A stretch of 64,000 nt of DNA. Origin: Lates calcarifer. Taxonomy: Eukaryota; Chordata; Actinopteri; Centropomidae. The DNA is taken from positions 14,870,763 through 14,934,762 of the forward strand of contig NC_066838.1 of the NCBI RefSeq assembly GCF_001640805.2. The letters are read 5' to 3'. Each line of letters begins with the position of its first letter. The stretch's first letter is position 1. A program made the position numbers and the translations under genes. Shown piece by piece: positions 48,622-60,905 of the stretch. Under the pieces are notes generated by a model that made no database searches, was not told the DNA's origin, and worked only from the letters and a program-made list of their open reading frames with translations.

Positions 48622-49317
48622 TCTTTCCCACCTGAAACGTGACCAGTTTTTACTCTCACAGATTATTACCAGCCCGGTTGTGCTCATCAGTAATGTTTAG
48701 CTTCCTTTTGTTCGATACCATGATAGAAATGACCCCTTGTGCAGATACTGTAAGTTAAAATACAAATAAAAAACCTTTTCTCAGCCATCAATTGTTGCTC
48801 CAGTTGTCTCCTCTGATTGCTCCATACAAGTTCAATTTGCAAATTTTCTTATTATTTTTCTTATTAGTTGCAGAGATTTTCTGAACAGCAGCCCTGGAGG
48901 CTGCTGTCCGAGGTGCTGAAATGGAAAAAAGTGAAAGTTACCAGAGACCAAAAGTTGTTTTTTTCTTTTTTTCAAACAGACACTTCTCATTAATCTTTAA
49001 TTATCTCATTACTTAAGTCAACATGAGAAGGAGGAGCCAAAGCACTACAATAACTACAGTAAAGCTTTGTAAAAAGATCAAGATTGTGACATTAGCCATT
49101 TGCTACCATTTGTAATCTGCCACAGATACTCAGCCAAGCAGATCATAAATGTTGCGGTCAAGAATTAACTGGGGGAAAATCGCTGTAGTATATATTTTTA
49201 TTTACATTTTGACCGGAGAGCTTCATTTTGCCAGGTCTGCTACTATAGCTAAAGAGTATTCAGCAAACTGTGTTTTATTGGCTCCAATTAATAAGATTTT
49301 ACTGACTCATATAGTTG

Positions 49318-49462
49318 GTGTCCAAGTGGCCTAGGGGTTAACACACCGACCACAAACAACAGTAACCCCAGTTCAAATCCAGCCGGGGGCCTTCGTTTCC
49401 TTCCTCTATTGTCTAGTGTCAGTAATATAAGCAAAAAAATGCCTTAATATAAGCAAAAACTC
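49318..49462 (+). mobile_element. tRNA-derived SINE
   Basis: A pol III A-box-like TGGCCTAGGGGTTAA begins near 49327 and a B-box GTTCAAATCC lies at 49371-49380. The tRNA-like head ends in CCGGGGGCCTTCG. After it comes a TCCTCTATTGTCTAGTGTCAGTAATA segment and an A-rich end with the motif AAAAAAATGCC, the layout of common teleost tRNA-derived SINEs. It is probably not a functional tRNA gene, since the anticodon arm is not convincing. Confidence 0.7.
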
Positions 49463-49867
49463 TGCCAATCTGCCAACTGATGACATTTAACCTATAAAGG
49501 CTTGACACAGCCGGAGTGACAGTGATCTGAAAAGGCAGCAACAGTACAGTGACAGTGTTGCTCTGACTAAACTACAGTGACGAAGCGAATACCATGCACA
49601 GCCTATCCATTCCTTAATCAGGGTTTCTCAATCTATGCAGTTCCCTGGATAACTAAATCTGCTCAAAGCAGATTGTTTTTCTTTTCAGCTGCTCTCTGAA
49701 TAAGACAGTTTTTATTCCCTCCAACAGTTTCACATAATGAGGGTCAAAAACTGAAAAAGAAATTAAATAATTTTCTGGCCTTCTGTCTTCTGTGATTTGT
49801 CAGATTTGTTTTTTATTTGCTATCCATTTCAAAAGAGGACACGATGAAATTTTAAGATAATCTATCA

Positions 49868-49922
49868 AACTTTATGTGTATGGCACCTTTCAGACAGTTC
49901 AAAGTGCTTCACACATAACTGA
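49868..49922 (+). repeat. fragment of a teleost interspersed repeat
   Basis: TGTATGGCACCTTTCAGACAG and AAAGTGCTTCAC resemble a common fish repeat whose usual text is GGCACCTTTC followed by AAGTGCTTTAC. It is a short fragment with the family unnamed. Confidence 0.4.
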
Positions 49923-50926
49923 TAAACTGATAGTGGGACAGAAAAATGACAACAGATGATTCACAGGGATAAATACATATGGAGTGTATTCTTTTACTTA
50001 AAGATGATATCCCAAATATAAATTTCATCACCTGGACGGACAACCTAGCTCTACCTGCATAACAGGCGCTTGTAGGGAAAGTTTGGGAAATGAAGGGATC
50101 TCCCACTATCCTTATGAAGTTAAAACTTCCTCACAAGGTCAGAGGAAACGAGGACAATCCCCTGAGACGAGGACATTGTGCTTGTCCTCACTTCTACAAA
50201 GAGACGCTCTGGGTTTGGGGCTAAATGCAGTAAAAGGAAAGTCTTCAAGTATAATACTGACGATGCCAAACAACAATGTGTGTGCATGTGTGTGTGTGTG
50301 TGTGTGTGGGTGTAGGTGGGTGGTTGGTGGTGGATATGTGAGCTGAGAATAACATGAGAGAGAGAAAGCATGAAAGCTGACTGGTTACTAAGCTGAATCT
50401 GCTCAACAAAGAAAACATCAAATATAAAGAGTGTCATAAAAACCCCTCTCAGCAGCTCTCTTTTAGTCTGCTCCTCTGATGTCTTTAACACAAGGAGTCA
50501 ACCTTTGCAGATGTTTTCCCACTGTATGGTGTGCACATGCACTCCCAGACAACACATCAACAAGTGGAAGGAAAAAAAAAAACACCAAAGGGAGGAAGGG
50601 AGGAAAGAGACCTTGGGCTAATTGTGAGGGATGACTGTGTTTGCTGCACATGAACATCTGCTTCCTCCAGATTAAATTAAATGAACATCGGATGACTGGA
50701 CTAATCTGAGGAGTCTCCCATCAGCATGGGCGATGGGTGGCAACACCTAACCTGACACATTCAGCTCCACCCTCTCTCACCTACACAAGCAAACTTACAT
50801 TGCGATTGCACTTCAGTTGTGAGGTTATTTCATGTACACCCTGCGGGTTTTACTTTAGTGCAACACGACTGATACCCTAACCCTAAAGTGAAATGCTAAA
50901 ATTGCTCAGAGTGCCTTTTTATATTA

Positions 50927-50940
50927 CCACTAGGGGGCAC
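50927..50940 (+). promoter_or_regulatory. CTCF-like motif, full consensus match
   Basis: CCACTAGGGGGCAC matches the CTCF core at every position. It lies about 3.2 kb upstream of the kcna3 promoter and has the same orientation as the 44.08 kb site. Confidence 0.45.
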
Positions 50941-52555
50941 CAATAGCTGTTTTAACATACAGTTTTACAGTATGGGCGGTGTTGCGTACTGTTTTAAATA
51001 TTTTTAGAAGCAGAGCAACAACTAATACTTAATATCTCATTATATTCCCAGTAGCAGGGTCCAACTGACTCAAATACATATAAGTTAATTAAATTTCTAT
51101 TTCATTTGGGTTAATAATTCCTCACTACATCTCTTGAGCTATTGTTACTTTTCAAATTAAGCTTTTTCAAAACATAAAGTTTCTAAAATACGGTGTAGGG
51201 TTGTTAAAATTAGCTCCAACCTGAGAAGTTACAACATTAATATGCTTCTTACATGTTTATAAACAACTCAGGGCCACTCTGCCACATAGTTACTTATTCT
51301 TATACATGTACCCATGTTAGAATAAGTAAGTACTTGACCTAAGTGAGATGAATGCAATATTGTCTGCAGAGTATTTTTACACTCAGGTGTTGCCATTGTT
51401 TTACATAAATGATCTGACTGCAACTTCCCTACTGAATTCCCTTAATGTTCATGCAAATTTGCAAAATGTTACTGTGTATATGCCTGTGAAGCATGCATAT
51501 ACAGTGACACTAGTCCCAAAAATACATTGAAATGCAGGTGAGGTCTTTTCAGTCCAGTGCTAACAATTTAATAGAAGCAACACAATGGGAAGAAATTGAA
51601 ATAAGGTTCATTAAGAAAAGGTTGCATTTACAGTTACAGTCCTGTTCTGGGTCTTTTTTTCACAGTTCTATACCTATGATTACAATGATAGGTATGGATT
51701 GTGACTCTGACTCATGACACAGTCAGTCAGTGTAGAGCCTGTTTTCCTATTGAGGCCACATTGAAGCTGTCTTGTATTAAAAAGGGCCAGTCGGTCCACT
51801 GGGAAATAGCTCAGGGACAGCCAAAGGCCCTTTTAATGTGGTTTCCACTCTCCATGTTAAATATAGGACCACCCCAACTCCCTTATTAACCTACGAAATT
51901 AGGCTACCTTGCGCATTGCACTTGAATGCCTCAAACTGGAATGTGGCTGACTGAAAGGCATTGAAACAGGCCCAGAGAGTGAGGGGGAAATGGGTCATTT
52001 TGCAGGAAGAACAGCTCAGCTGGCTGAGGTCATGGACATCTGGTTGCACTTGAGAAAATGGGCTGGTTTGGATCTTCTGCGAGGGATGCACAGCAGCCTC
52101 CATTCACACAGTTCCTGGAAAAAGGGTGAAGCTAATGTCTTTAAGAGAAAACTTAGGATGGGGATCACGTATCTGGCAACCTGGTCCAACGTCTACTGGT
52201 CAGCTTTTTTTGTGCGTGTGGTTTTCAGCTCTGACCTCACAAGTAGACTACGTGTGCATTAGTTTCTCTAAAAAAAATGCGCTGTTTGATTTTAGGCCAT
52301 CTCCTCAGGAAATACTAACATTTGACTAATAACCACCCACCAAACTGTTGCCACTACAGCTGTAATGGAAAAATAATTTTGTTTGTCATTTGCCTTCTTG
52401 GCTTTTCTTGTATCTCACTGATGTAGAGGTTTACATCATGGTCCTCGAATCACAGTTTATTATTATTAACTATTATTTATTTTCCAGGACAAACAGTTAA
52501 GTACAAGGGAAGAAGACTAGAAGATGAGGGATGAGGAGGTAACCACTTTGTGGTC

Positions 52556-52591
52556 AAAAATACTTAGTAGAAATAACTACTAAGTATTTTT
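52556..52591. repeat. perfect inverted repeat, 15-base arms, 6-base loop
   Basis: Left arm AAAAATACTTAGTAG (52556-52570), loop AAATAA, right arm CTACTAAGTATTTTT (52577-52591). No gene context was recognised. Confidence 0.9.
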
Positions 52592-52654
52592 TGAACAGGA
52601 TACAGTAATACTGTTAGTGGCCTGCAAGACAAGAAAAATGATGAGAGGGTAAAA

Positions 52655-52712
52655 GTGACAACATTACAATAAAATGCTGATATTACAATAAAAGTGACTA
52701 TATTACTATAAA
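52655..52712. repeat. imperfect tandem repeat, unit about 18 bases
   Basis: ATTACAATAAAA occurs twice, followed by the variant ATTACTATAAAA, giving three imperfect AT-rich units. An 11-base unit AAAGTTATGTT is duplicated just after, at about 52731-52752. Confidence 0.6.
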
Positions 52713-55700
52713 ATAATTATTCTTTAATTCAAAGTTATGTTAAAGTTATGTTGAAGAATGGGTGACTTAACTCTTATTTTTGCTCTGGATTTCAGTGTAT
52801 TCTAGTAGCACAAACCTTGTGTGTCAATCCCATACGGTGTGAACGTTCAAATCTGAAAGGATGGGCTTTATTTTAAGATGGGAAAACTCTGGAGGTTGTG
52901 ATGAGATGTCGCTGAGAGATCCTGTCAGTGTGGCTCTGGAAACAAATGTCACTTGATCACATGTCCTTTGAGCTGCAGAGAAAGTTTAAGTGCTTCTCTG
53001 GTTTTATTCCCCAGGAGAGGCCTTAGGGAATGACAGGACGACTAATGTCAGAGAGAGAAAGAGACAGACGGACAGACAAACAGACAGGCATCTTTTATTC
53101 ACAAGGGAAGAGCAGCAAGAGTCTGATTTATATGGTGACTAAGTCTTGTCATGTAGGATTTACATAGAAATTCAAAATTTGTAGTGAACTTTTTAATCTT
53201 TCAGTTTCCACTGAGAAAAGTTAATTTACTGCAAATATAATTAGCATAGCATTACTATTACTGCTGATTAACCAGCCCTGCTAATGCAATGATGTGCTAT
53301 TCTAAGATACAATGACAACCATAGTAATGAGTTTTTGTTACTACTCCACCAGTAATCATGATGAATAAGATCCAGATTGTAATCACTCCACCAAGCAGTG
53401 TCTTCCTGTTACTCAGCCAGTGACATGCCCTCACCCTCCCCACATCCTCTTCCTATCCACACACACATTAAGAGTAAAAGCACACAGGGGTGCCATAATC
53501 TGAATATTCACAAATGAAGAGGAGGCCCATATGGACAAAGCACCTGTGTGTGTGGACAAATTAATCAACCGCTCATATTAGCATAACTATGGATATCAGG
53601 GCTGGAGTGCAGCTGCACATGACAGAGGCACAGGGGAAGCAGAAGCAGAGAAGGGAGAGAGACAGGCAGAGGACAGGGCCATCTGTAGAACAAAGCCTTA
53701 CTGGCCAGGAGCTGCATCAGGTCCTGCTGTAACCCCGGCAACAGAGAGGGACAGGGATGTAAGAGAAAGGGGGGAGAGGGAGGAACATGGCTGTGGCTCG
53801 GCTGTCCATGGCACTCTGTTATTGTTTGAGCCTGATGATCGTGTCTGCACCCTGGGTAGAGACAAACAAGTAAACAAATAGCGGGGCATGCAGGTAACAC
53901 ATGCACGTGGACCACCACGTGTGATTGCACAAACACAGCGGAAAAAAAAAAAACGTACAAAACCATTCCTTGCCTCACCACACTTTGCCACCATCTTAAA
54001 GCTGACTTTGCCACTTAAACGTATTGGCTTCTCAGGTTGATTTGGATCCAGTAAGTAAGTTTCAGGAGGGTTCAAGCATGACTGTAATGTCATGAATATG
54101 AAGATGTAGAGGCAGGCGATATGTATGCATAATAGATACAGTCCCACCACAGCATATCAGCTGCAGCAGTGAGAGAAGGGGGTTTTCCTGCTTCACACAC
54201 CAACCATCAGTTCCATTTAGAAACAGAATGAGGACAGCAACAGAAAAAAAAACCCTCACATTTGCAGGAGAAAATACTGCAAGGCTGAAGTTGACTAAAC
54301 CAAGGACTTTAATGTGTTATCCATATTGAGGTTCTAGAGACAACGCAGGACTTTGATGAATTATAAAGTATAAAGCCTTGTAATTATCTATTAATTAGAG
54401 TGTTTGTCTCTGTGTTCTGCCCTAGTTAGACCCTACTTACAGACCAAATCTTTCTCAGACTGGAGTGTCACAATGGGTAAAAAGTACAACCATGAGAACA
54501 GCTGCTGAATAATTGCATTACACGACAATTACTTCACATCTGTCTATAAAATATAAACCAGAGTGCATATTCTTTCCCTCGGTGGCAGATCTGGTAGTAA
54601 AGAGCTGAGGGAAGCCATGTTTCACAGGACACTTGGGATTTAAAAAGCAGACATGCGAGAGACGCCGTCACCTCCCCCCTCCTCCCCTCCACGTTGACGT
54701 TGCTCACACTTTAATTTCTCACATCATCTTCTCCCTCTCTGTGTCTCTCACCTTCACTCATCCCTTTCCACACCTCCTAATCTTTTTCCTCCTCATCTGG
54801 CTAACTTTTAACATTTCAGTCCTTTCCTTGGAGGCAAAGTAGTTAATCTCTTTTTTTTCTCCTTACTGCTGCATGTCTGCATTGCTTTATTTTTTCATCA
54901 CTTTCATGAGGACAGAGGACAGAAATGTAAATAATTTAGCATTAGTAATCAATTACTTCTCTGCAATCTGTGACTATTTAGAAAAACTGGGTGCAAGATA
55001 GAAGCGCTAATTGGCTGATGTCAAAACATACAGATTTTATAGCCAAATCATCTCATTTACTTTCACTTTTTAAATTTAACTGAAAGGCTTGGCTGTTGCA
55101 AGTACTTGTTTATGTATTTGATACATTTGTTGAGGGAATATTTTTATAAAAAAAGAACATATGTGCCCATCTGTGTTTACGGTTTACCTCTGTTTGACAT
55201 GTTCCTCTGTCTCTCCACCAAGGCTCTGCTCAGGAAAGCCACCGTTTGTCCAGATGGTTGTTGGTACATGCAGTGAAATATGCTCTAGTGCGTCCACAGA
55301 ACTGTCCTCTACACTGCAGAGCAAATTTCCTCTCTTAGCTACCACATGGCACAGGCAAAAAAATAAATTTAAAAAATTCCCTTTTTGTCTTAGCTAAAAT
55401 GTGGATGATTATATGTTAGGTTAGAATATAACAGAAATGGTTACATTAATGCACATGTGTTGTTCAGGCCAAATAACAGATTGTGGTCAAAACAGAAGAC
55501 AGCATCCTATGTCCAGTAATGGAGATGCTGTACATTCACTCTGGTTTTCCAAATCAATAAAGCGTGGGGTTGAGACACCATGAAACCATGGTTTCCTAAA
55601 CATCACTGAGCATGTACTCCACTGAGAGAAAGCTAGGTTTACCATGGCATACAGCGATTAAAAACATTTACAAAAGGTCCACAGGTTCACAATTATGTCA

Positions 55701-56017
55701 CATGAGAAAATGATGTCTGAAAACTGAATGCACTTACTATCAACCTGAGTAGTGCACCTATAGATATGGTTTATAGAATTTTATAAGAATTTGACAGACT
55801 CCACCATTGTGGTATCTGTTGAACAGTGTGGAGCAAAAATGAACAGGAGAAAACAATACAAAGATCTTTCCATGCTGAATGTAGTAGTGAGAGCCAAGGC
55901 TATGCTGTTTCTCTACTCTGACAAACACTGAGGTGTAGTCTCTAGCTTTTTTATCCTTTTGGCAAGTCAAAAAAAAAAAAAAATTGCAGATCCAACAAAG
56001 TTTGTGTAGATACTGTT

Positions 56018-56054
56018 GAGAGAAGACACCTGCAAGAAGCAGGTGTCTTCTCTC
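56018..56054. repeat. perfect inverted repeat, 16-base arms, 5-base loop
   Basis: Left arm GAGAGAAGACACCTGC (56018-56033), loop AAGAA, right arm GCAGGTGTCTTCTCTC (56039-56054). It directly abuts the interspersed repeat starting at about 56060. Confidence 0.9.
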
Positions 56055-56059
56055 TCTGC

Positions 56060-56550
56060 CATGCTAGCAGCACTCTAAGGCTGCACATAGCAGTCCTTAG
56101 AGCTAAATGCTAACTCTACCATGCTAGCATGCTCACAATGACAATGCTAACATGCTGATGTTATCATATAATGCTTACAGTGTGCAATATTAATTTAGCA
56201 TATTAGCAAGCCTGGTGGGAATTTAGATTTAGATTTGGTTTTGGGCTCCAGCCCCACCGCAAACCCTGAGGATAAGCGGTATAGATGATGGATGGATGGA
56301 TGGATAGATGGATAAAATTTTGTGCCAATCCATCCAGAAGATTTAAATATATTTCACAAAATAAGTGAAACCTGGACCTCCTGGTGTCACTGCCGGGAAA
56401 GGAGGGGAATCACTGAAGCCCTTAAGATTCATCCTTTGGAAACCATGAACATGCAAAATGTCATGGCAATCCGATCAACAGTTGTAGATATTTTATTGTG
56501 AACCAAAGCAGTAGAGCCAGCAACAGACTAACATTACCTTCCATAGAGTC
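56060..56550 (+). mobile_element. teleost interspersed repeat (ATGCTAGC-rich head, CATGGCAATCC tail), interrupted
   Basis: The ATGCTAACATGCTGATGTTA head, the GATTCATCCTTTGGAAACCATGAA middle, CATGGCAATCCGATCAACAGTTG and the closing CCATAGAGTC belong to a non-autonomous repeat seen widely in fish genomes. It is interrupted at about 56228-56312 by a different repeat tail. No coding capacity was seen. Confidence 0.6.
56228..56312 (+). mobile_element. GGAT-tailed retroelement end inserted in an older repeat
   Basis: GAGGATAAGCGGTATAGATGATGG followed by GGAT units is the typical 3' end of a fish SINE/LINE family with a GGAT tail. It splits the surrounding ATGCTAGC-type repeat, so it is the younger insertion. 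Confidence 0.55.
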
Positions 56551-59019
56551 TCCATGACAACAAACACCAACTTTTTGTTACTTCTAATGCAACAATTAGT
56601 CTAATCTGCAGATTGTCATTCCTGCTTGGCCTTTTTTTGTGCAGCAATGGCATCAGTAGGTAAAGGGGGTCACTTAATTTAATATAATTTTTGATGAACG
56701 GAGACTAGCTGCAGTATAAATGCTTAATGGGGGATTTGAAAGAAGGGTGGCTTCCACTGCAGCCCACCCATCAACTCCATTTCCATATTTCTCCTCAGTG
56801 GCTTTCTCCCGCTGTGGGTTTTACAAATAGATGAAAGGGGAAAAAGAAGGGTGTTTGTGCCCCAGGGTGTGTGTGTGGGTGTATGTGTGGGTATGCGCAC
56901 GCATATGTGTGTCTGAGTGATGGTACCAGGGGAGGTCCAATACCTTTACAAAGCCTGCCTGGACTAGTCATTAATAGAACTAAGCTGACACACACACACT
57001 TTGTGGCTGGAGCTCCTTGGTGACCTCTCTGGCCTCCATTTGCACTCTCTCTCAGGCCATACATCTTTGGTAAGTGGGTCAGCCTGTCTTTGCCAACAGC
57101 AACTGTGCGAACGTACACTTTTCTCCTTAAGTTTATTTTTCTGTTGCTTATTTCACCTCTGATCACTCTCTGCACCTTGTAACATCAGTGCATATTAATC
57201 TTGTCTCATCTATTTTTACTGTTGACATCAACTCCTGAATTATCGGACCTCTGCAGTATATCTTGTGCACTCAACAAATGTGCACACGTGAGTGTGTGCA
57301 GTGGCAATTGTCAGTCCTCTTGAGTACAAGGTTACACAAGCAACACATGCAGATTCAGCAGTCTTTTTAAATGGCAGTTTACATTCATTAACATATAAAA
57401 CAACTCGTGACAAGTTTGTCCCCCAAGATTTACTGCAATATAAATGGCTTGACAAGGTTCTGTGTAAAACCCTCTGTAATTATCAAGTTTATACAAATTG
57501 AAGTTTATCTTAAAAAGTTAATGACCATTACCTTTACCCTCGTTTTTTTTTAACTATTGATACAGTCAAGGACTGTCAAGGTTACATGCATGATGAGGGT
57601 TTTAAAAAATGTCGACGCAAGCAAGTTACTACATTTGCATACACTTTTACTTACTATGAAAAAAGAGATTCATGGTAATATTCATTAAAGCGCCTTCATC
57701 ATTCACAGTATTTTGTACTGTAACTTGTAATCTGACTTCATGTGATAAATTGTTACATTTTGAAAAAAGACTTGGGCTTTTTTGAGGGCTACAAATTAAG
57801 AAAAGGGAAAATAATTAAAATGCAAAAAGATGTACAAATAATCTCAATATGTTACTCTGACTATGCATACTCGACATACATATAAATTTCACATGACATT
57901 TGCTATGAATTACAATTTGTTATAAAATGGTTGGTCTGCTCAGCCTCCACTTTCCACCAAAATCTGATTGTTGAACATGCTACCATATTAAAAGCTTTTT
58001 CATATTTCTTGCTGCATAGTGATCTTTTTTATTCTTTAGTAGAGTTCTGAACCTTAACTGATCTTATTTTGAAAGCTGCCCCTGTAGTTTTTTGCCCTGC
58101 AAACCCATGAGGATTGTATCTGCTGGGCCTTGCAACAGCAAGCGGCAGGATTCCCTCCTGCTGGCAGGTGCTTGCTGGGTGGAAAGTTTCCTGTCTTCTA
58201 CAGGATGAAAATAACTTTACAGGACTCAGGATAGTGATTTTCCCAGCTAGTCCAGTGGTTCACTGTTGTCACTACAGAAGGTCAGAGGCGTGTAGGTCTA
58301 CTGCTTCCCTGCAGGAAGAGCTAGCTGCACTCACGCAAGGACCACCATGTTTCCCAAATAGCTGAACACATTTGTCCTCACAGCTGATGTATTCGTAGAA
58401 GCAATATGTTAAACACTTAAACAATCTACAGACTACTAGGAGATTACTACAACTTTTACCAGCAACTGCACTGAATGCAGGAAACAGGGCTATTAAATAG
58501 TGCTAACTCAAGAAATCAAATTAACTCAGTTCAGGCAACACTTGTGTGCATACTCTCCAGTGTCTGATCACTTGTGATACACCAAATGCTTTTGCCTGAG
58601 GTATGACCTCATAACCTCTTATTAGCCTGAGTGCAAATTTATGTCCCTTCACTTTACACATTTGGGTTATTCCCAAAATTACAATCAAACAATTGTTAAC
58701 AGATTCTTGATTTTGGTTTGATGCATTTTTTGTTCTGATTTATTTTTACAGTTGTTTTCTTTTAATGGATCAATTTTAAGGATCCCTGCATTATATGTAT
58801 AAATTGCAACATGCACAATGATCAGACAAAATAATTAGTTACCAATCTTTTTTTAGTACTGGAATGGTCAGAAAAAGCAAAAGGTGTAACTGCTTTGTTT
58901 CTTTGAGTGCCTTTCAACTGCTGCAGATTAACATGCATGTCAGGATTGACTCAAGAGCCTCTCCAAATACCAGCTCTTCTCCTGAGCTGTCAGTACATGT
59001 GCATACAATGAATGTGCTG

Positions 59020-59020
<1 letters not shown>

Positions 59021-59061
<41 letters not shown>

Positions 59062-59079
59062 CAATGGCAGTCACATGGC

Positions 59080-59126
<47 letters not shown>
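59021..59126. repeat. inverted pair of microsatellites: (CA)18 and (GT)22
   Basis: CA run at 59021-59056, 26-base spacer, GT run at 59083-59126. The two runs are complementary and could fold back on each other. Confidence 0.95.
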
Positions 59127-59127
<1 letters not shown>

Positions 59128-60855
59128 ATCATGGTGTCCAATATTGTTCTCTCCTCCATCATTCTTTCTCTCCTCTTGTCCACATTCACACATTCATCAA
59201 ACTCATCCTCCTTCCATCTGTCTTCATCCCCCATCACTGACCTCTCTGAAAGGTGTTGCCTTGATAAATTATTCAGTTTTAATCTATTCCCTTGTGAGCA
59301 GAGAACACACATGTAAACGCGTGTCACATAAATCCTTCCCTCAGCATGTACTACATCCTCACCCCACTGCTATATGTCATATTATATTATTATTATTACA
59401 TTTATGTTTTCTTCTAGCTAAAAGTTGCAATTACACATACTGTGGATGTGAAAGAACTTAAATACTTAATTGAGTTCAATGTTTCATTGAGACCAATGAC
59501 ATCAGGACATTTTGACAAAATGTTACAATCAGGCTCAAGGTGACAACATTATAGCACAAACACCAAGGACTGTGCAATATACCTTTCAATGAAAGCTTGC
59601 CTTGTGAACGAACAGCTTACCCAGCAGCCTGGTCATTGGTCCTGGGAGCAGCGATAAAATTTTAATTAATATACACAGTTATAATAACTGAGTGTAATTA
59701 AGTGTCAGAGAGTAACAGAAAGTCTCTTTTTTCCCTAGAAACCAAAAAAAGTCTCTTAGACTGAAACACAGTAACAAGAGAGGCACCTCTGACAGGCTAT
59801 CTAAGCCATGCTCCAAAGCAATTCCTTCTGTATGCAGTGGAAATTAAAGGAGAGGAAGGCCTGGCATTAATTACAGTAAAAGGGGAATATTGGAGGAAAC
59901 TGTATTTCCAATTGAATTGTTTAAAGGGGGAAATTTTGACAGTTAATTCCCACCTCACATAGTTGTCATGCAACTTGAGTTTTACAGGAGGATAAACTCA
60001 TCACTTATTCCGTGGACGTCTCTCCAGCTTGTTCATAAAAGCCATCTTCAACTGCTTGGCAAGAGGCCATCTTTAACAGTACAACGTCACCATTATAAAG
60101 CCCAATGACTGTGAAACTATTCACTGTCACTGCCTCATGCATTCTGTAACAAATATATCAACAGATTGCCAACCTGTTTTTTTTTTTTAAATCAAAAAAA
60201 CAGACATTTTAAAATTATCTTGTCACTGTTCTTTTCTAAAACTCTCTTTGTCATTTGGTACATTGTGTGCCTGTGATTCTGTGCTTGTTAATTAGACGCA
60301 CAAGCTTTCTGTTCCCTCTTGTGAGAGACGACAATGTGATGAAAGAATTAACCCAATTTCTCACAGCTTCCCATAAAAGGCTGCTGATAAGATTATCGCA
60401 AGTACACACACACACACACACATATGCAGAGGCATGTGCAGAGGCACACAAACAGAGGCAACCATGCATACCATTCATACATGAACACACAAATGACTTA
60501 TGTCAGTTCTTGCAGCATAATTACTTATCCTATCCCTCTGTAGGTATGGAAAGATATACAGAAGTTTTCCTAATGGACCCATGCTGTATGTACCTATGAC
60601 ATTTATTTTCAGCAGTTCAGAAACTTGTATCATTTTGGCACTTTTATAAAAACAGGAAAACTTTCAAAACAGTCTAAGAACTTACTGTAGGAAAATGAGT
60701 CCAGCATACTATTTTGGTGAGTGGCATCATTCAAAGATTACAAAGTCAGTACATCTGTGCTTTTCACTCACCTCTGGTGGACTCGAGGCTGCTGTCCTGG
60801 GACCCTGTGCTATTTCTATTCAGAGAAAGAGGAGGAGGACAAGCAGGGAAGGGAA

Positions 60856-60905
60856 GAGAAGAGAAGAGAAGAGAAGAGAAGAGAAGAGAAGAGAAGAGAA
60901 GAGAA
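60856..60905. repeat. (GAGAA)10 pentanucleotide repeat
   Basis: Ten perfect GAGAA units, preceded by GGGAA. The long Lys-Arg-Glu frames crossing it are a by-product of the repeat. Confidence 0.95.

Noticed and set aside
49318..49400. A functional tRNA gene
   Set aside because: A- and B-box-like motifs are present, but the anticodon stem and acceptor pairing are poor, and SINE-specific sequence follows directly.
53565..54150. Overlapping 149- and 150-codon minus-strand frames, including a protein-like stretch PETYLLDPNQPEKP
   Set aside because: The longer frame lacks an ATG at its start, no domain is recognised, and an A/T-run and purine-rich low-complexity sequence make up much of the frames. 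A decayed fragment cannot be excluded.
58864..59461. Long frames of repeated Thr-His and Cys-Val on both strands
   Set aside because: They are translations of the CA and GT microsatellites.
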